Position numbers and translations under genes: made by a program. Source: Mycoplasmataceae bacterium (GTDB lineage: Bacteria > Bacillota_I > Bacilli_A > Mycoplasmatales > Hepatoplasmataceae). Taken from it: DNA of 62,778 nt. Position 1 is the stretch's first letter. Each line of letters opens with the position of its first letter. The notes below the pieces were generated by a model. It was not told where the DNA came from, made no database searches, and worked only from the letters and a program-made list of their open reading frames with translations. This document shows, piece by piece, positions 1 to 9,393 of this stretch. Location: assembly GCA_013139135.1 (NCBI GenBank), contig WTBJ01000006.1, forward strand, positions 1 to 62,778, given 5' to 3'.

Positions 1-82
1 TGTATTTTAATGAGTAATTACACATTGAATTCATGGTTAGAATTAGACATATTGATGTAAATAAAATCAAACCTAATTATTT

Positions 83-111
83 GTTTCCACCATTGTTTTA
101 ATGGTGGAAAC
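83..111. repeat. Perfect 12-bp inverted repeat (hairpin copy 1)
   Basis: The arms at 83-94 and 100-111 are perfectly complementary (core CCACCATT / AATGGTGG) around a 5-nt GTTTT loop. No T-tract follows, so it does not look like a terminator. A diverged copy with the same core and loop lies at 243-269. Confidence 0.75.
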
Positions 112-242
112 TGAAATCTTAGTTAAATAATTCGCCATTATTAATCACCGCAATTTGGGAATTGTTTTGGAATTATTAATGTAATTTGAATAGTAAAAGT
201 CAATGTAATAAATTTATCTAGAGCGCGTTGATTTAGTAACGG

Positions 243-269
243 TTCCAACCATTGTTTATATGGTAGGGA
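243..269. repeat. Imperfect inverted repeat (hairpin copy 2)
   Basis: The ACCAT / ATGGT core is flanked by a mismatch and further pairs (TTCC / GGGA with a wobble). The loop TGTTTAT resembles the loop side of the hairpin at 83-111, so the two look like diverged copies of one element. Confidence 0.5.
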
Positions 270-486
270 TATAAAATCCTAACGCACTATCAAAGTTATG
301 TGAGTAGATATATGTCAATTTCTTCATAAGGTTAATTTAGATTAATATATCAAGAAAAGTTAAAAGTCAAAAAAAGAACCAAGAAATATTTATTTAAAAT
401 TATACTGAAATTATCTACTTCATTTTTTAGATATACAACACTAAATTATCAATGTTTCTTTTTCAAAAAACATTAATAATTTAGTT

Positions 487-786
487 ATGATTAAAATATT
501 AGTAATGTGTAATTGAGGAAATAGTTCGGGGCTTTTAGCGAGAGCTTTAACAAGGGCATATTCAGATATTACTTCAGAAGAAAGGGGAATTAAAAATAAC
601 AAACTAGAAGATCCTAAAGATTGAGATATGGTTATTATTGCTCCCCATATCAAAAATCAACTTGAAATGCTTGAAATGTATTTCACTCCAATCCCAGTTG
701 TTATTCCTAGTTCCTTGGCATATTATAGTAGTAATGTTAAACAAATTCGTAAGTTAATTGACCAAACATTAAAAGAAGGAAAATAG
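487..786 (+). CDS. PTS IIB protein, lactose/cellobiose type (first of tandem pair)
   Basis: This 99-residue protein looks like a stand-alone IIB phosphocarrier, which accepts phosphate on cysteine from IIA and passes it to a sugar bound by the IIC channel. The cysteine is at residue 8 in VMCNWGNSSGLL, matching the N-terminal phospho-Cys loop of lactose/cellobiose IIB proteins. The motif DMVIIAPHI near residue 50 matches the family's D-x-[VI]-LL-GPQ region. Two TGA codons are read as Trp. There is no clear Shine-Dalgarno. It is followed after 2 nt by a second IIB gene. No IIA or IIC gene is present in the window, so its sugar is unknown. Confidence 0.75.
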
Positions 787-788
787 AA

Positions 789-1079
789 ATGAAAAAAGTA
801 TTAATTATCTGTAAAACAGGAAAATCAGCAAATGCGGTTAAGGATTCAATAATGAGTAAAGATGTAAATCATTCAATTGAAGCAATTTCTGCTGCCAATG
901 CGGGAAATTATGATGAAGATGACTTTGATGCTATTTTAATAGCACCACAGGTCTCAGCACACATTGATAATCTTCGTCATATCTTTCCAACTAAACCAAT
1001 GGAAATTGCCCCATTCGCAGATTATTTTTCAAAGAATGCTCCGGCGTTAATTAAAATGATTGATCGAATGATTAATTAA
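789..1079 (+). CDS. PTS IIB protein, lactose/cellobiose type (second of tandem pair)
   Basis: This 96-residue IIB-like phosphocarrier starts 2 nt after the previous one and is certainly co-transcribed. Phosphorylatable Cys8 sits in IICKTGKSANAV. The motif DAILIAPQVSAHI near residue 47 is close to the classic IIB GPQV loop, and is better conserved than in its neighbour. The two proteins share overall layout (Cys8, central APQ/APH motif, C-terminal helix) but are diverged, so this is an old duplication or two subunits with different partners. The 570-nt gap that follows has no IIC gene. A regulatory rather than transport role is possible. Confidence 0.8.
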   Translation: MKKVLIICKTGKSANAVKDSIMSKDVNHSIEAISAANAGNYDEDDFDAILIAPQVSAHIDNLRHIFPTKPMEIAPFADYFSKNAPALIKMIDRMIN

Positions 1080-1653
1080 AATATTTAAACAATAACTAAT
1101 TTAGTTTAGATAAAACACCATATTAAATATGAAGATTTATCCGAATGTATATAAATCTTATCCGAACAGTCACTTTTTTACAATAGCAACGATAAAATAT
1201 TATTGAGTGTTTATATTTATCAATATGATTCACTCATCAATTAGAATATATAAATTTATCTTTACAGAAAAAAATCAAGGATAAACTTTATAGAAATTAA
1301 AGTTACTAAATGTAAGAAGCGGCAAATTTAACTAATTTAAAAAGACATAAAACTCATTTTTTTATTTTTGCTAGATATTTAGAAACCTTTAACATCCTCG
1401 CTTCATTCAAAATAACTATCAACATTTTGCTGGTTTATTAAATAAAAATTGTTTTGTTTTCATAAGATTTATTTTATATAAAGATGTGGTTCTCTTTGGA
1501 TAAATCTAAACTTTTAATATTTTTAAATCTTAAAAATATATTTACTTTTAAAAATTAAGATTTAAATAATTGTTTTAGGCCGGATGCATAATTTATAAAA
1601 AAACATTATTTTTAGGGCATTTAAAACTGCCTTTTTTGTTGTAAGGAGAAGTT
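1080..1653. other. Long non-coding gap between IIB pair and ROK gene
   Basis: About 570 nt with stops in all frames. A short duplicated TTATCCGAA motif lies at about 1128-1165. On the minus strand near 1390-1470 there are a few residues of protein-like sequence in two frames, possibly a relic of a decayed gene, but too short to name. The 3' end holds the hairpin at 1614-1637 directly before the ROK ribosome binding site. Confidence 0.5.
1614..1637 (+). terminator. Terminator-like hairpin just before ROK start (possible attenuator)
   Basis: The stem AGGGCA (1614-1619) pairs with TGCCTT (1628-1633), includes a G-T wobble, and runs into TTTTTT. The ROK ribosome binding site (GTAAGGAG, 1641-1648) and ATG (1654) follow within 20 nt. 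There is no room for a promoter between them, so any transcript of the ROK gene must cross this hairpin unless initiation is inside it. Confidence 0.55.
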
Positions 1654-2526
1654 ATGAAAGTAATAAGTATTAATCTAGGCTCTCTAATTACTAGATGAGT
1701 CATAATAAATGAAAAATATGAAATTTTAGAATCAGGAGTTTTTAACACTCATTTTCATAATTTTAATCCTGATGTAACACTAATGTGAGAAAATATTTAT
1801 AATAAAATTTCAAATTATAAAAATGATGTTGATTCAATTTGTATTTCAACGCCTGGGATCGTTGATCATAAATCTGGAGAAATAATTGTAAATGATACTT
1901 TCAAAAATTATGAACATTTCAATATCAAATCTTTTTTAAGGGAAAAAGGATTTAAAAACATTTTTGTTGAAAATGATGCAAATTGCGCAATTTTATCTGA
2001 GCATTTACTTGAGCCAGTTAAATCTGCTAATGATGTTGCAATGATCATTATTAGAAGATTTGGGATTGGCGGTGGTTATATCGTGAATAACCATCTTCAT
2101 CGTGGAGCTCATTTATGAGGGGGTGAAGTTGGGCGAATATTCATTAAGGGTGAACAATGAGAATTTAGTGGTTCGATCAATGCACTTTTTAAACAATTAA
2201 ATCGAATTAAAGGTTCAAAACTTTCTTATGACGATTTTTTTGATAATATTCATGATCCAAAATATCGAGTGATTTTTGAAGAGTGATTATTGACAGTTGC
2301 CTTGGGAGTTATTAATGTCATCTATATCATTGATCCGGAATTAATTGTCATTGGCGGAAAGTTCATTCAAAATGAGCGTTTTGATTTAAATTTGCTTATT
2401 GAGAAAATTAAAGAAAACATTGAACCTTCATTGTTTAGTAAATTAAAAATCATTAAATCAAAGCATGGAGCAAATTCATCACTCATTGGTGCAGCATCGT
2501 TATATTTTAATCCCTTGATAAATTAA
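1654..2526 (+). CDS. ROK-family sugar kinase / regulator-like protein
   Basis: This 290-residue protein has the ROK (Repressor, ORF, Kinase) layout: an N-terminal ATPase-fold strand (VISINLGSLITRW), STPGIVD near residue 67, the catalytic-region motif VENDANCA near residue 110, and GIGGGYIVNNHLHRGAH followed by GGEVG. These families phosphorylate free hexoses or amino sugars using ATP. The Cys-rich zinc motif (CxCGxxGCxE) that normally follows GGEVG is absent, and the first phosphate loop lacks the usual DxGGT. There is no DNA-binding domain. It has a strong AAGGAG site. Its location after two PTS IIB proteins suggests sugar handling. The substrate cannot be read from sequence. Confidence 0.8.
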
Positions 2527-2541
2527 AACACAGCAATTAAA

Positions 2542-2599
2542 TGTTAAATATAAAAAACTGAAAAAGAAAATTTTCCTGGTTAGTTTTTTGTGTTTAACA
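2542..2599 (+). terminator. Terminator-like hairpin after ROK gene
   Basis: Outer arms TGTTAAA (2542-2548) and TTTAACA (2593-2599) flank inner arms AAAAAACT (2552-2559) and AGTTTTTT (2582-2589). The second inner arm supplies the T-run. It lies 16 nt after the ROK stop codon. Confidence 0.5.
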
Positions 2600-2688
2600 A
2601 TTTCTTAGTTATTATTATAAATAAACTTATATATTTATTGATTATTATCTCAAGCGGTTAATATCAATATTTTAAATTTATTTTAATT

Positions 2689-2694
2689 TATAAT
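2689..2694 (+). promoter_or_regulatory. -10 box TATAAT before the M42 peptidase
   Basis: A perfect TATAAT ends 18 nt before the ATG at 2713, with an AAGGAG ribosome binding site (2704-2709) between them. No convincing -35 box is seen. Confidence 0.5.
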
Positions 2695-2712
2695 TAATGA
2701 AACAAGGAGAAA

Positions 2713-3810
2713 ATGGTGAAAGATAATAAAAATGATTTAGTTGAAAATTTGATTGAATTTTCAAATATTGACGGAATATCTGGTCATGAAAATGATGTTG
2801 CTAATTTAATTATTAGAAAATTAAAAGGAATCAAAGGAATTGAATTTGACAGAGATAATTTAGGTTCATTAGCTGTAATCAAAAAAGGAAAAGGTGGATC
2901 AAGTGCACCAACAATTTCTTTTACGGCGCATATGGATGAAGTTGGTTTTATGGTTACGGAAATAACTAAAACAGGTTTTGTTAAATTTAGTGCAATTGGT
3001 GGATGATGAGGTCATGTTCTTTTGGGTCAACGTTTAAAAGTTGTGAATCATTCAGGGGAAGAAATAATTGGCATTGTCGGTTCTAAACCACCACATTTAT
3101 TGACTTCGAGTGAAGCCAAATTAGTTTTAAAAATAAAAGATTTATTCATTGATTTTGGCGCAACATCTAAGGAAGAATTAATTTCTTGAGGTGTAAACAT
3201 TGGTGATCAAATTATTCCTTTTCAAGAAACTGCCTTCCAAACTCCCAACAAAAACCGCATAATTGGAAAAGCTTATGATGATCGTGTTGCTATTGTGGCA
3301 GGAATTGAAATGATTAAAAGATTAGCAAATACTCATCATTATGCAAATATTATCTTTATTGGTTCTGTACAGGAAGAAGTGGGACTGAGGGGCGCAAGAA
3401 CTTCATCTTATAAGTGGACTCCAAATATTGCATTTGCAATTGATGTTACTTTTGCCTACGATACTCCAGGTATGGAAGTTAAAGATACAAAACTAGGTAC
3501 CGGGGTTGCCCTATCACTATTTGATAGTTCAATTATTGCAAACCCTCAGTTGCTAAGATATACTGAAAATATTGCCAAAAAAAATAAAATCAAATATACA
3601 TTTGATGGTCTTGTTGGTGGCGGAACTGACGCTGGAGCAATTCACCTGACAAAGGACGGTGTAATGACAATGACACTTTCAATTCCTTCGCGTTATATGC
3701 ATTCTCATAATACAATGATTGACATAGTTGATTTATCAGAGACCATTGAATTAATGGTTGAATTTAGTAAATCCGTTAATAATAAAACAATTAATGAACT
3801 AAAATTTTAG
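2713..3810 (+). CDS. M42-family glutamyl aminopeptidase / cellulase M-like
   Basis: This 365-residue cytoplasmic metallo-aminopeptidase would trim peptides to free amino acids. The two-metal site of family M42 is visible: His in TAHMDEVG (about residue 76), Asp in AYDDRVA (about 192), the catalytic and ligand Glu pair in VQEEVGLRGA (about 223), Asp in IDVTFAYD, and His in SRYMHSHNT near the C-terminus. Length is typical of the family. Two consecutive TGA codons at 3004-3009 encode Trp-Trp. AAGGAG at the proper spacing supports the start. It is a single-gene unit. These enzymes form tetrahedral dodecamers in known members, which is family knowledge rather than something visible here. Confidence 0.9.
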
Positions 3811-3919
3811 TCTAAAATTAACATAATTATCCTTTATATTTTTTTCATTAATTAAATAAATATTAAACATATTTCATATTTATAGTTATAATTAACTTAC
3901 TAATTATATTATTGTTATA

Positions 3920-3925
3920 TATAAT
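3920..3925 (+). promoter_or_regulatory. -10 box TATAAT before ftsZ
   Basis: TATAAT at 3920-3925, with a second copy at 3887-3892, precedes the AAAGGAG site (3937-3943) and the ftsZ ATG at 3958. No good -35 box is seen. Confidence 0.45.
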
Positions 3926-3957
3926 AGGAATTAATAAAGGAGTTAAAAGAAAAGAAA

Positions 3958-5055
3958 ATGAAAATAAGTGAAATTTCGAAACTTAGTTTAAGAAAAAATT
4001 CGTCCTCATTTAATAATGTTGATAAACGTCTTAAATTTGGAATTGTTGGAGTCGGTGGAGGCGGATCAAATGCCGTTTTTGAAGCTTGAAAAAAACTAGG
4101 TTCAATATCATCTCTTGTCGATTTTGTAGTGATAAATACAGATATTCAAGCACTAAAAAAACCAGGGATGAAGGACATTATAAAAATGCTCATCGGAGAA
4201 TCAACAACTAAAGGATTAGGTTCTGGTGGTAAATACGAAGTTGGTAAAGCAGCAGCAAAAGAATCATCAGAAAAAATTAGAAAGTTTATTCAAGGTAAAC
4301 ATGTAATTTTTCTATCAGCTGGTTTAGGTGGCGGAACTGGTTCAGGAGCAGCGCCAGAAGTTGCAAGAATCGCTAAAGAAGAGGGCGTTTTAGTAATTTC
4401 CTTTGGAACTTTACCATGAAGATTTGAAGGTGCAGAAAGATATAAAAATGCATTAATCTCAAATCATGAATTAGGAAAAGTATCTGATTCACTTATCTTA
4501 TTTGATAACGAATCATTTTTAAGTGGCGATAAAGTTAGTAGTAATGAATCACTATCTGACTTATTTAAAGAAATAAATGATAATTTTATTCGAACAATAA
4601 TTACACTAATTGATTTAGTTTATGATAGTTCATTAATTAATGTTGACTTTAATGATATTAAATCAACATTAACAAATTCAGGTTTTGCTCTATTTAATTC
4701 AATTGTCTTTAGAGACATTTCATTGGATGCTGAACGAACTGAAAAAAACATTACAATTATTAGAGAGACTTTTGAACAAAAGTTTAATTCTAGACTTTCA
4801 ATTCTAAAAAAAGAAGAACTTAAAATTGCAAAAAACATTATTTTAAATATTTCTGGTTCAGAAAAAATTCTAAAAATGGTTCTTGTTAAAGAAATTATTA
4901 ATGGAATTTCTAAAATCACAAATGATAAAATTGAATATATCTTTGGTGTTTCACATAATGAATTCCTTGGAGATAAAATTAAAATTTCATATTTAATTAC
5001 TGGTCTTAATGATCCAATGAAAATCGAATATGAAAAATTAATGGACAAAAAATAA
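3958..5055 (+). CDS. ftsZ: Cell division GTPase FtsZ (divergent, no C-terminal tail peptide)
   Basis: This is a 365-residue tubulin homologue. It has the G-box GVGGGGSNAV (about residue 25), NTDIQAL, the tubulin signature GGGTGSGAAP (about 126), and the T7 synergy loop NVDFNDIK with both catalytic Asp residues kept. The region after the core ends at about residue 360 in YEKLMDKK, without the linker and conserved C-terminal peptide that normally bind FtsA, SepF or ZapA. The sequence is divergent between the GTP-binding and T7 parts. It is followed 10 nt later by two membrane proteins that may anchor it. FtsZ is kept by only some mollicutes, where its role is partly dispensable. Confidence 0.9.
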
Positions 5056-5065
5056 CGTAATTATT

Positions 5066-5656
5066 ATGCCAATATATTCTTTCGTAATCATTTTTATTTT
5101 AATTATATTTATTGTATTTGAAGTGGTTATAATCACTCAGTACCTTTATAATTATTTAAATTTTTCAAAACAAAAGATAAAGGATCCTGAATATCTTGAA
5201 AATCTTTATAAATTTTATATTTTTTCAAAATATAATGATCAACCAATAAACGATTTTTCTAAAGAATTTAATGAGTTTTCGTCATTTTACGAGGAACAAA
5301 AAAAGCACTTGCACTTTCAAAGTGCTAAAAATCAAGTTCAAATAAAATCTGAAATTACGCAAATGGTTGATTCATTTACCACTGGACGTGCAAATGAAAA
5401 AAATGAAGATGGAATGGTTGTGAATATCTATCCTCATTTACAACCTGAGCTTAGAAAAATTAAAAATATTCCAGCTCATGCAACTGGTGCAAAATCAACT
5501 ACTACAAAAACCAAAAATAGTAGCAAGGCACCAAAAAAACAAAAAACATCTAAAAAAGACGATACTTATTTTGAACCTTCAAAAAAAGAATCTAAAGCTG
5601 AAAAACAAACAAATGAGGAGAATAATGATATTAAAAAATTAATGTCTGATTTCTAG
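5066..5656 (+). CDS. Unknown single-span membrane protein downstream of ftsZ
   Basis: This 196-residue protein is not recognised. A strongly hydrophobic N-terminal segment (residues about 4-30) is a membrane anchor. A mixed cytoplasmic domain follows (about 35-140). The C-terminal tail (about 140-190) is Lys/Thr/Ser/Glu-rich, low complexity and probably disordered, and ends in DIKKLMSDF. It lies 10 nt after ftsZ and 18 nt before another anchored protein, so the three are likely one operon. By position it could be a membrane tether or partner of the tail-less FtsZ. This is inference only. Confidence 0.7.
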   Translation: MPIYSFVIIFILIIFIVFEVVIITQYLYNYLNFSKQKIKDPEYLENLYKFYIFSKYNDQPINDFSKEFNEFSSFYEEQKKHLHFQSAKNQVQIKSEITQMVDSFTTGRANEKNEDGMVVNIYPHLQPELRKIKNIPAHATGAKSTTTKTKNSSKAPKKQKTSKKDDTYFEPSKKESKAEKQTNEENNDIKKLMSDF

Positions 5657-5674
5657 TCTATAACGAGAAAAAAT

Positions 5675-6382
5675 ATGTCAAATTTATTCGAAAATTTATT
5701 CATCCAGATATCACTAATTTTAATTGTAGTTATTATTATTTTTGCTTTATTCATTTGATTTGCGTCAAGATTGAATAATTATAATAAAGATTCTCATGTA
5801 AATTTATTTAAATATGAAAACAAATTTATATTTGATTGATACATTAATTATTCGATTCATAAAAAAGACAACATTGTTGACACTTCATTGATATTTACTT
5901 CAAATGATAATGAATTTTTACGATTAAAGAATCCTACAAATATAGGCAAATATTTAACTACAGAGAATTTTATTTACAAAAATATTAATTTCGATGAGAA
6001 GATTGATGTTGTTTTTGAAAAAAATTATTTAGTAAATAATTCAAAAATAAAAACAAAAATAATTTTTAAAACAAGTTTTGAACCCAGTTTAATTTTTGTT
6101 AATAAATTTTATAGTAGTAAAACTAAAAACGATCGAAACGAAGTTGTTTTAGATATTAACTATTTTGATCCAAAAATAATTAGTAAATTCTCAGTTTTTT
6201 TCTATAAAAGTGATGATGTCGAAACCGAACGACCACTTGTAAAAAACATCACGAACTTTAAGAAACATTATTCTTTTAGCTTAAGTGAGCAATATTATTG
6301 TGTAGTTTTACAAATTTTGTTTAATGACAATACAAATCGTCATTCTCCAATTCAATCAGTTGATAAGATTTTATATCTATAA
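5675..6382 (+). CDS. Unknown N-terminally anchored protein, third gene of ftsZ unit
   Basis: This 235-residue protein is not recognised. A hydrophobic segment at about residues 8-30 is followed by a soluble region predicted to be beta-rich from its alternating hydrophobic pattern. TGA codons at 5757 and 5838 are read as Trp. The start at 5675 gives the full transmembrane helix. It ends in a strong terminator at 6385, which closes the ftsZ transcription unit. No signal-peptidase or lipobox motif is seen. Confidence 0.7.
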
Positions 6383-6384
6383 AT

Positions 6385-6413
6385 AAAAAAATGGTGATTA
6401 CACCATTTTTTTT
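6385..6413 (+). terminator. Intrinsic terminator of the ftsZ unit
   Basis: A 12-bp stem (AAAAAAATGGTG / CACCATTTTTTT) with an ATTA loop runs into a T-rich tract, 3 nt after the stop codon at 6382. Confidence 0.85.
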
Positions 6414-6447
6414 ATTTTTTTATTCATAAGTTTGCCTTAATAAATTA

Positions 6448-6453
6448 TATAAT
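6448..6453 (+). promoter_or_regulatory. -10 box TATAAT before the RCC1-repeat gene
   Basis: TATAAT lies 43 nt before the ATG at 6497 and directly after the ftsZ-unit terminator, so the surface-protein gene has its own promoter. No Shine-Dalgarno is seen in the short leader. Confidence 0.4.
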
Positions 6454-6496
6454 TTAATTACAAGACAATTAGATCAAATTATTTAGTTAGTTATGC

Positions 6497-9352
6497 ATGC
6501 AAAAAAATAAGCTATTACTTATAGTGTTATCATTTTTTTTATTTACTCCATATTTAAATGAAGTAAACTTTTCTACATATCATAATCAGAATTTAACCGA
6601 AGATACCAATAGTATCTTCGGTTCGTCTATTTATAATCAAGAAATAACTCACGCTACAATGGATGGAAATAACGGAATTATTTCCACCGTTGATTCCTTT
6701 GGTGATAGTCATGTTTATGCTTGAGGGGAATCAAGTCCACTTTTAAGTCAAAATGAAGATAACCCAGGTAATCAATTAGAACCGAATGAAATTAATTATG
6801 GATTTAATCAAAATGGTGAGGAAATAATTTCACTTCCTAATAATATAGTAATTAATGATTTAAAAATTTCAACACAATTAGCAACAGCATGGATCACCTA
6901 TGATGATTGTGATTATATATATCAATGAGGATATAATCAAAATTATCAAATTGGAAATTCCGATTCAAATCAAAAAACATATTCTACTCCTCATTTAGTA
7001 AATGAATTTAGTGATCAAAATATTCAAATTGAATTTGTTGATTCTTCATCAATTGTTTCAATTGTAGGTGTTAATAATAATGGACAAGAGGAAGTTTATG
7101 TTTGGGGAGATAATCGTTTTGGACAGTTGGGACCAAATTCTGGTTCAATAACATCTTCAACACCACAAAAGATAAATTGAGATTTTAACTTAGATGGAAC
7201 TTATGATGAAGAAATTCCAGCTGATTGATCCTTGAAAAATGTTTGTGTTTCAGATAAAAACAGCTCTGTCGTTTTAACAGATGATACTGATAATGATCAT
7301 TTTTATATTTGGGGTTTAAATGATTATGGCCAACTTGGAACTGAATCAAATGATTTTCAAATTAATAATAATCCAAATGAAATTAAATTTAGTGAATACC
7401 AAGAAATAAATGATGTTGAAATCACCGATGAGAATATCGCTTTAATTATTAACAATGGAACAAAAGATCAATTATGAATGTGAGGATATAATCAAGGCGG
7501 CCAATTAGGAAATGGTAACCAGGTTAATAATTATGTTCCAACTCCAGTAATTTTTCCTGAAAATTATAACAATATCATTGATGTTGAACTTAATTATCTA
7601 TCATCATTGGCTTTAATAGACACTGATGATGGACAACAATTATATGTTTGAGGAACAAATCAAAATGGAAAATTTGGAACTGGAGATATTAATCCAATTC
7701 TTTCAACAACTCCATATCTAATTCCCAATGATTTTGTTGGAGAAATTAACAATATTGAAAATAGTAAAACTGACCTCTTTTTACTTAATGAAGATGAATT
7801 TGGAAATCAATACATTTATGCTTGGGGTGAGAATGATTCTGGGCAATTAGCAAATCAGTCAACTGTTTCTATTGAATCACCACAGATTTCTTATCAAAAT
7901 TTCAATGTTTCGGATGTTGAAGTGAATGAAACCTTCTTGAATGAACTAAACACTTCAGTTAATATTGAGTTTAGTTTTGAAATTAGCAGCGATATTATAA
8001 TAAATGATATTTATTATCAAGATGATCACGGAGATATAATAACACCATCAAAACTTCAAACTGAACACGTTAATGGCGTGACTCTTTATAGCGGTGAATT
8101 TAATCTTGATGATTTAACCAATGCTCAAATTTATAATTATCAACTTGAATTTAATTATCAAAATTATTATGATAATATTGATGCAGAAACATTTGTTTTT
8201 GAATCAAGTTCTTTTTCAACCTACACAGAAATAATCCCGCCAGAATTAAGTTTTGGAACCGAGTGATATGAAAATTATGACTCAGCAACTATCACTTATA
8301 ATATATTAAGTTATGGACAAAATTATTTTGGAGAAGATTGAACAAGTGATGAAGTTGAACTCTTATTAGTAATAGATGATAATCCCGTTGACTATAAAAT
8401 TGATACTGAAAACAATGCAATAACATTAATAAATTTATCTCCAGACACAACCTATTCTAATATTGTTTTGCGATTGTTCCTTGCTGATAATTCAACAATT
8501 TCATATATCTTGCCAGATTTAAAAACAACCTCATTAATGGTAACCACAGCCCCTATGGTGATATTAGATCTTTCGACAACGATGATTGCACCAACTGAAA
8601 TAAGCTCAATCGCAGTAATTTTAAATTGTGGTAATGATGGAACGGGGAATACACTGAGCGAAAGTGATTTAGAATCTCTAATTTTAAAATCAAATGATCA
8701 ACCATTAATTGAATATAATATTGAATATTATATAAATAATAATCAAATTATAATGTTTATTCCTGATTTGGAAGTGTTTACAAGTTATGAAAATTTATAT
8801 GTAAATTCAACATTTGATAACGGTGTCATTTCAAATGATTATGATTATGCAACCCCAAACTTTATGACTAAAGAATCATGATTAATGGAAAAACCAGTAA
8901 GCTCAATTAATAGTTTAGAACTTAATAATAAAAGTGCTCAAGTATCAATTGATGTTGAAAATTGAGGAGTTGATGAAACAGGTCAAAGTCAATGAAGTTA
9001 TCAAGATATAAAAAACATCACTTTAATCACTGATCAAGGCGAATTTACAACTGAGTATTATGAAATAAATAAAGCGACAAATTCATTCATAATAATTATT
9101 GATGGCTTAACTAAAGATACTTTATATACGAATTCACAATTTGTAGTTGAACTTAATGAGGGATATGAACAAACTCAAACCTATCTTTATCAACCTATAG
9201 AAACAACCTTCCAAACATTAAATAGTCATATATATTGAATTGCCTTTGGTTCGTTATTCTTAGCTACTTTAGTTATATTATCAATAATATTTGGTTATGT
9301 TGGTTACCGTAGATATTACAATAACCAAAGATTAGAATATATTTTGTGATAA
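6497..9352 (+). CDS. Surface protein with seven RCC1-type repeats, sandwich domains and C-terminal membrane anchor
   Basis: This 951-residue protein has an N-terminal signal sequence or anchor (hydrophobic residues 5-18). Seven repeats with the RCC1 signature Y-x-W-G-x-N-x-x-G-Q-x-G follow at about residues 73-460, for example VYVWGDNRFGQLG, FYIWGLNDYGQLG, LWMWGYNQGGQLG and YIYAWGENDSGQLA. Seven is the number that closes an RCC1 beta-propeller. About 450 residues of beta-rich sequence follow, with three FN3-like repeats (motifs such as LSPDTTYSN and LTKDTLYTN). A final transmembrane helix near residue 915-938 has a short basic tail. Many TGA Trp codons include the diagnostic Trp of several repeats. 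The start at 6497 has no Shine-Dalgarno. It is likely a surface adhesin or ligand-binding protein. Confidence 0.85.
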
Positions 9353-9393
9353 ATTTATCATAAACAATAACAATTTGTGCGACAATTTTTTTA

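Larger units (their letters stand above)
1..486. other. Gene-free leader region before the PTS IIB pair
   Basis: No open frame of useful length is seen on either strand even with TGA as tryptophan. The region contains two related hairpins (83-111 and 243-269, listed separately) and scattered short inverted motifs such as a possible GCGTT/AACGC pairing around 225-285. A plausible -10-like TATACT lies near 400. It could be a long structured 5' leader, a non-coding RNA, or the end of something outside the window. I do not recognise tmRNA, RNase P RNA or SRP RNA in it. Confidence 0.5.

Noticed and set aside
1390-1470. Protein-like fragments on the minus strand in the 1080-1653 gap
   Set aside because: Only a few residues in two different frames with many stops; too short to call a pseudogene or name a family.
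4620-5048. 142-codon open frame on the minus strand within ftsZ
   Set aside because: It is a shadow of ftsZ coding sequence with no RBS and hydrophobic low-information content.
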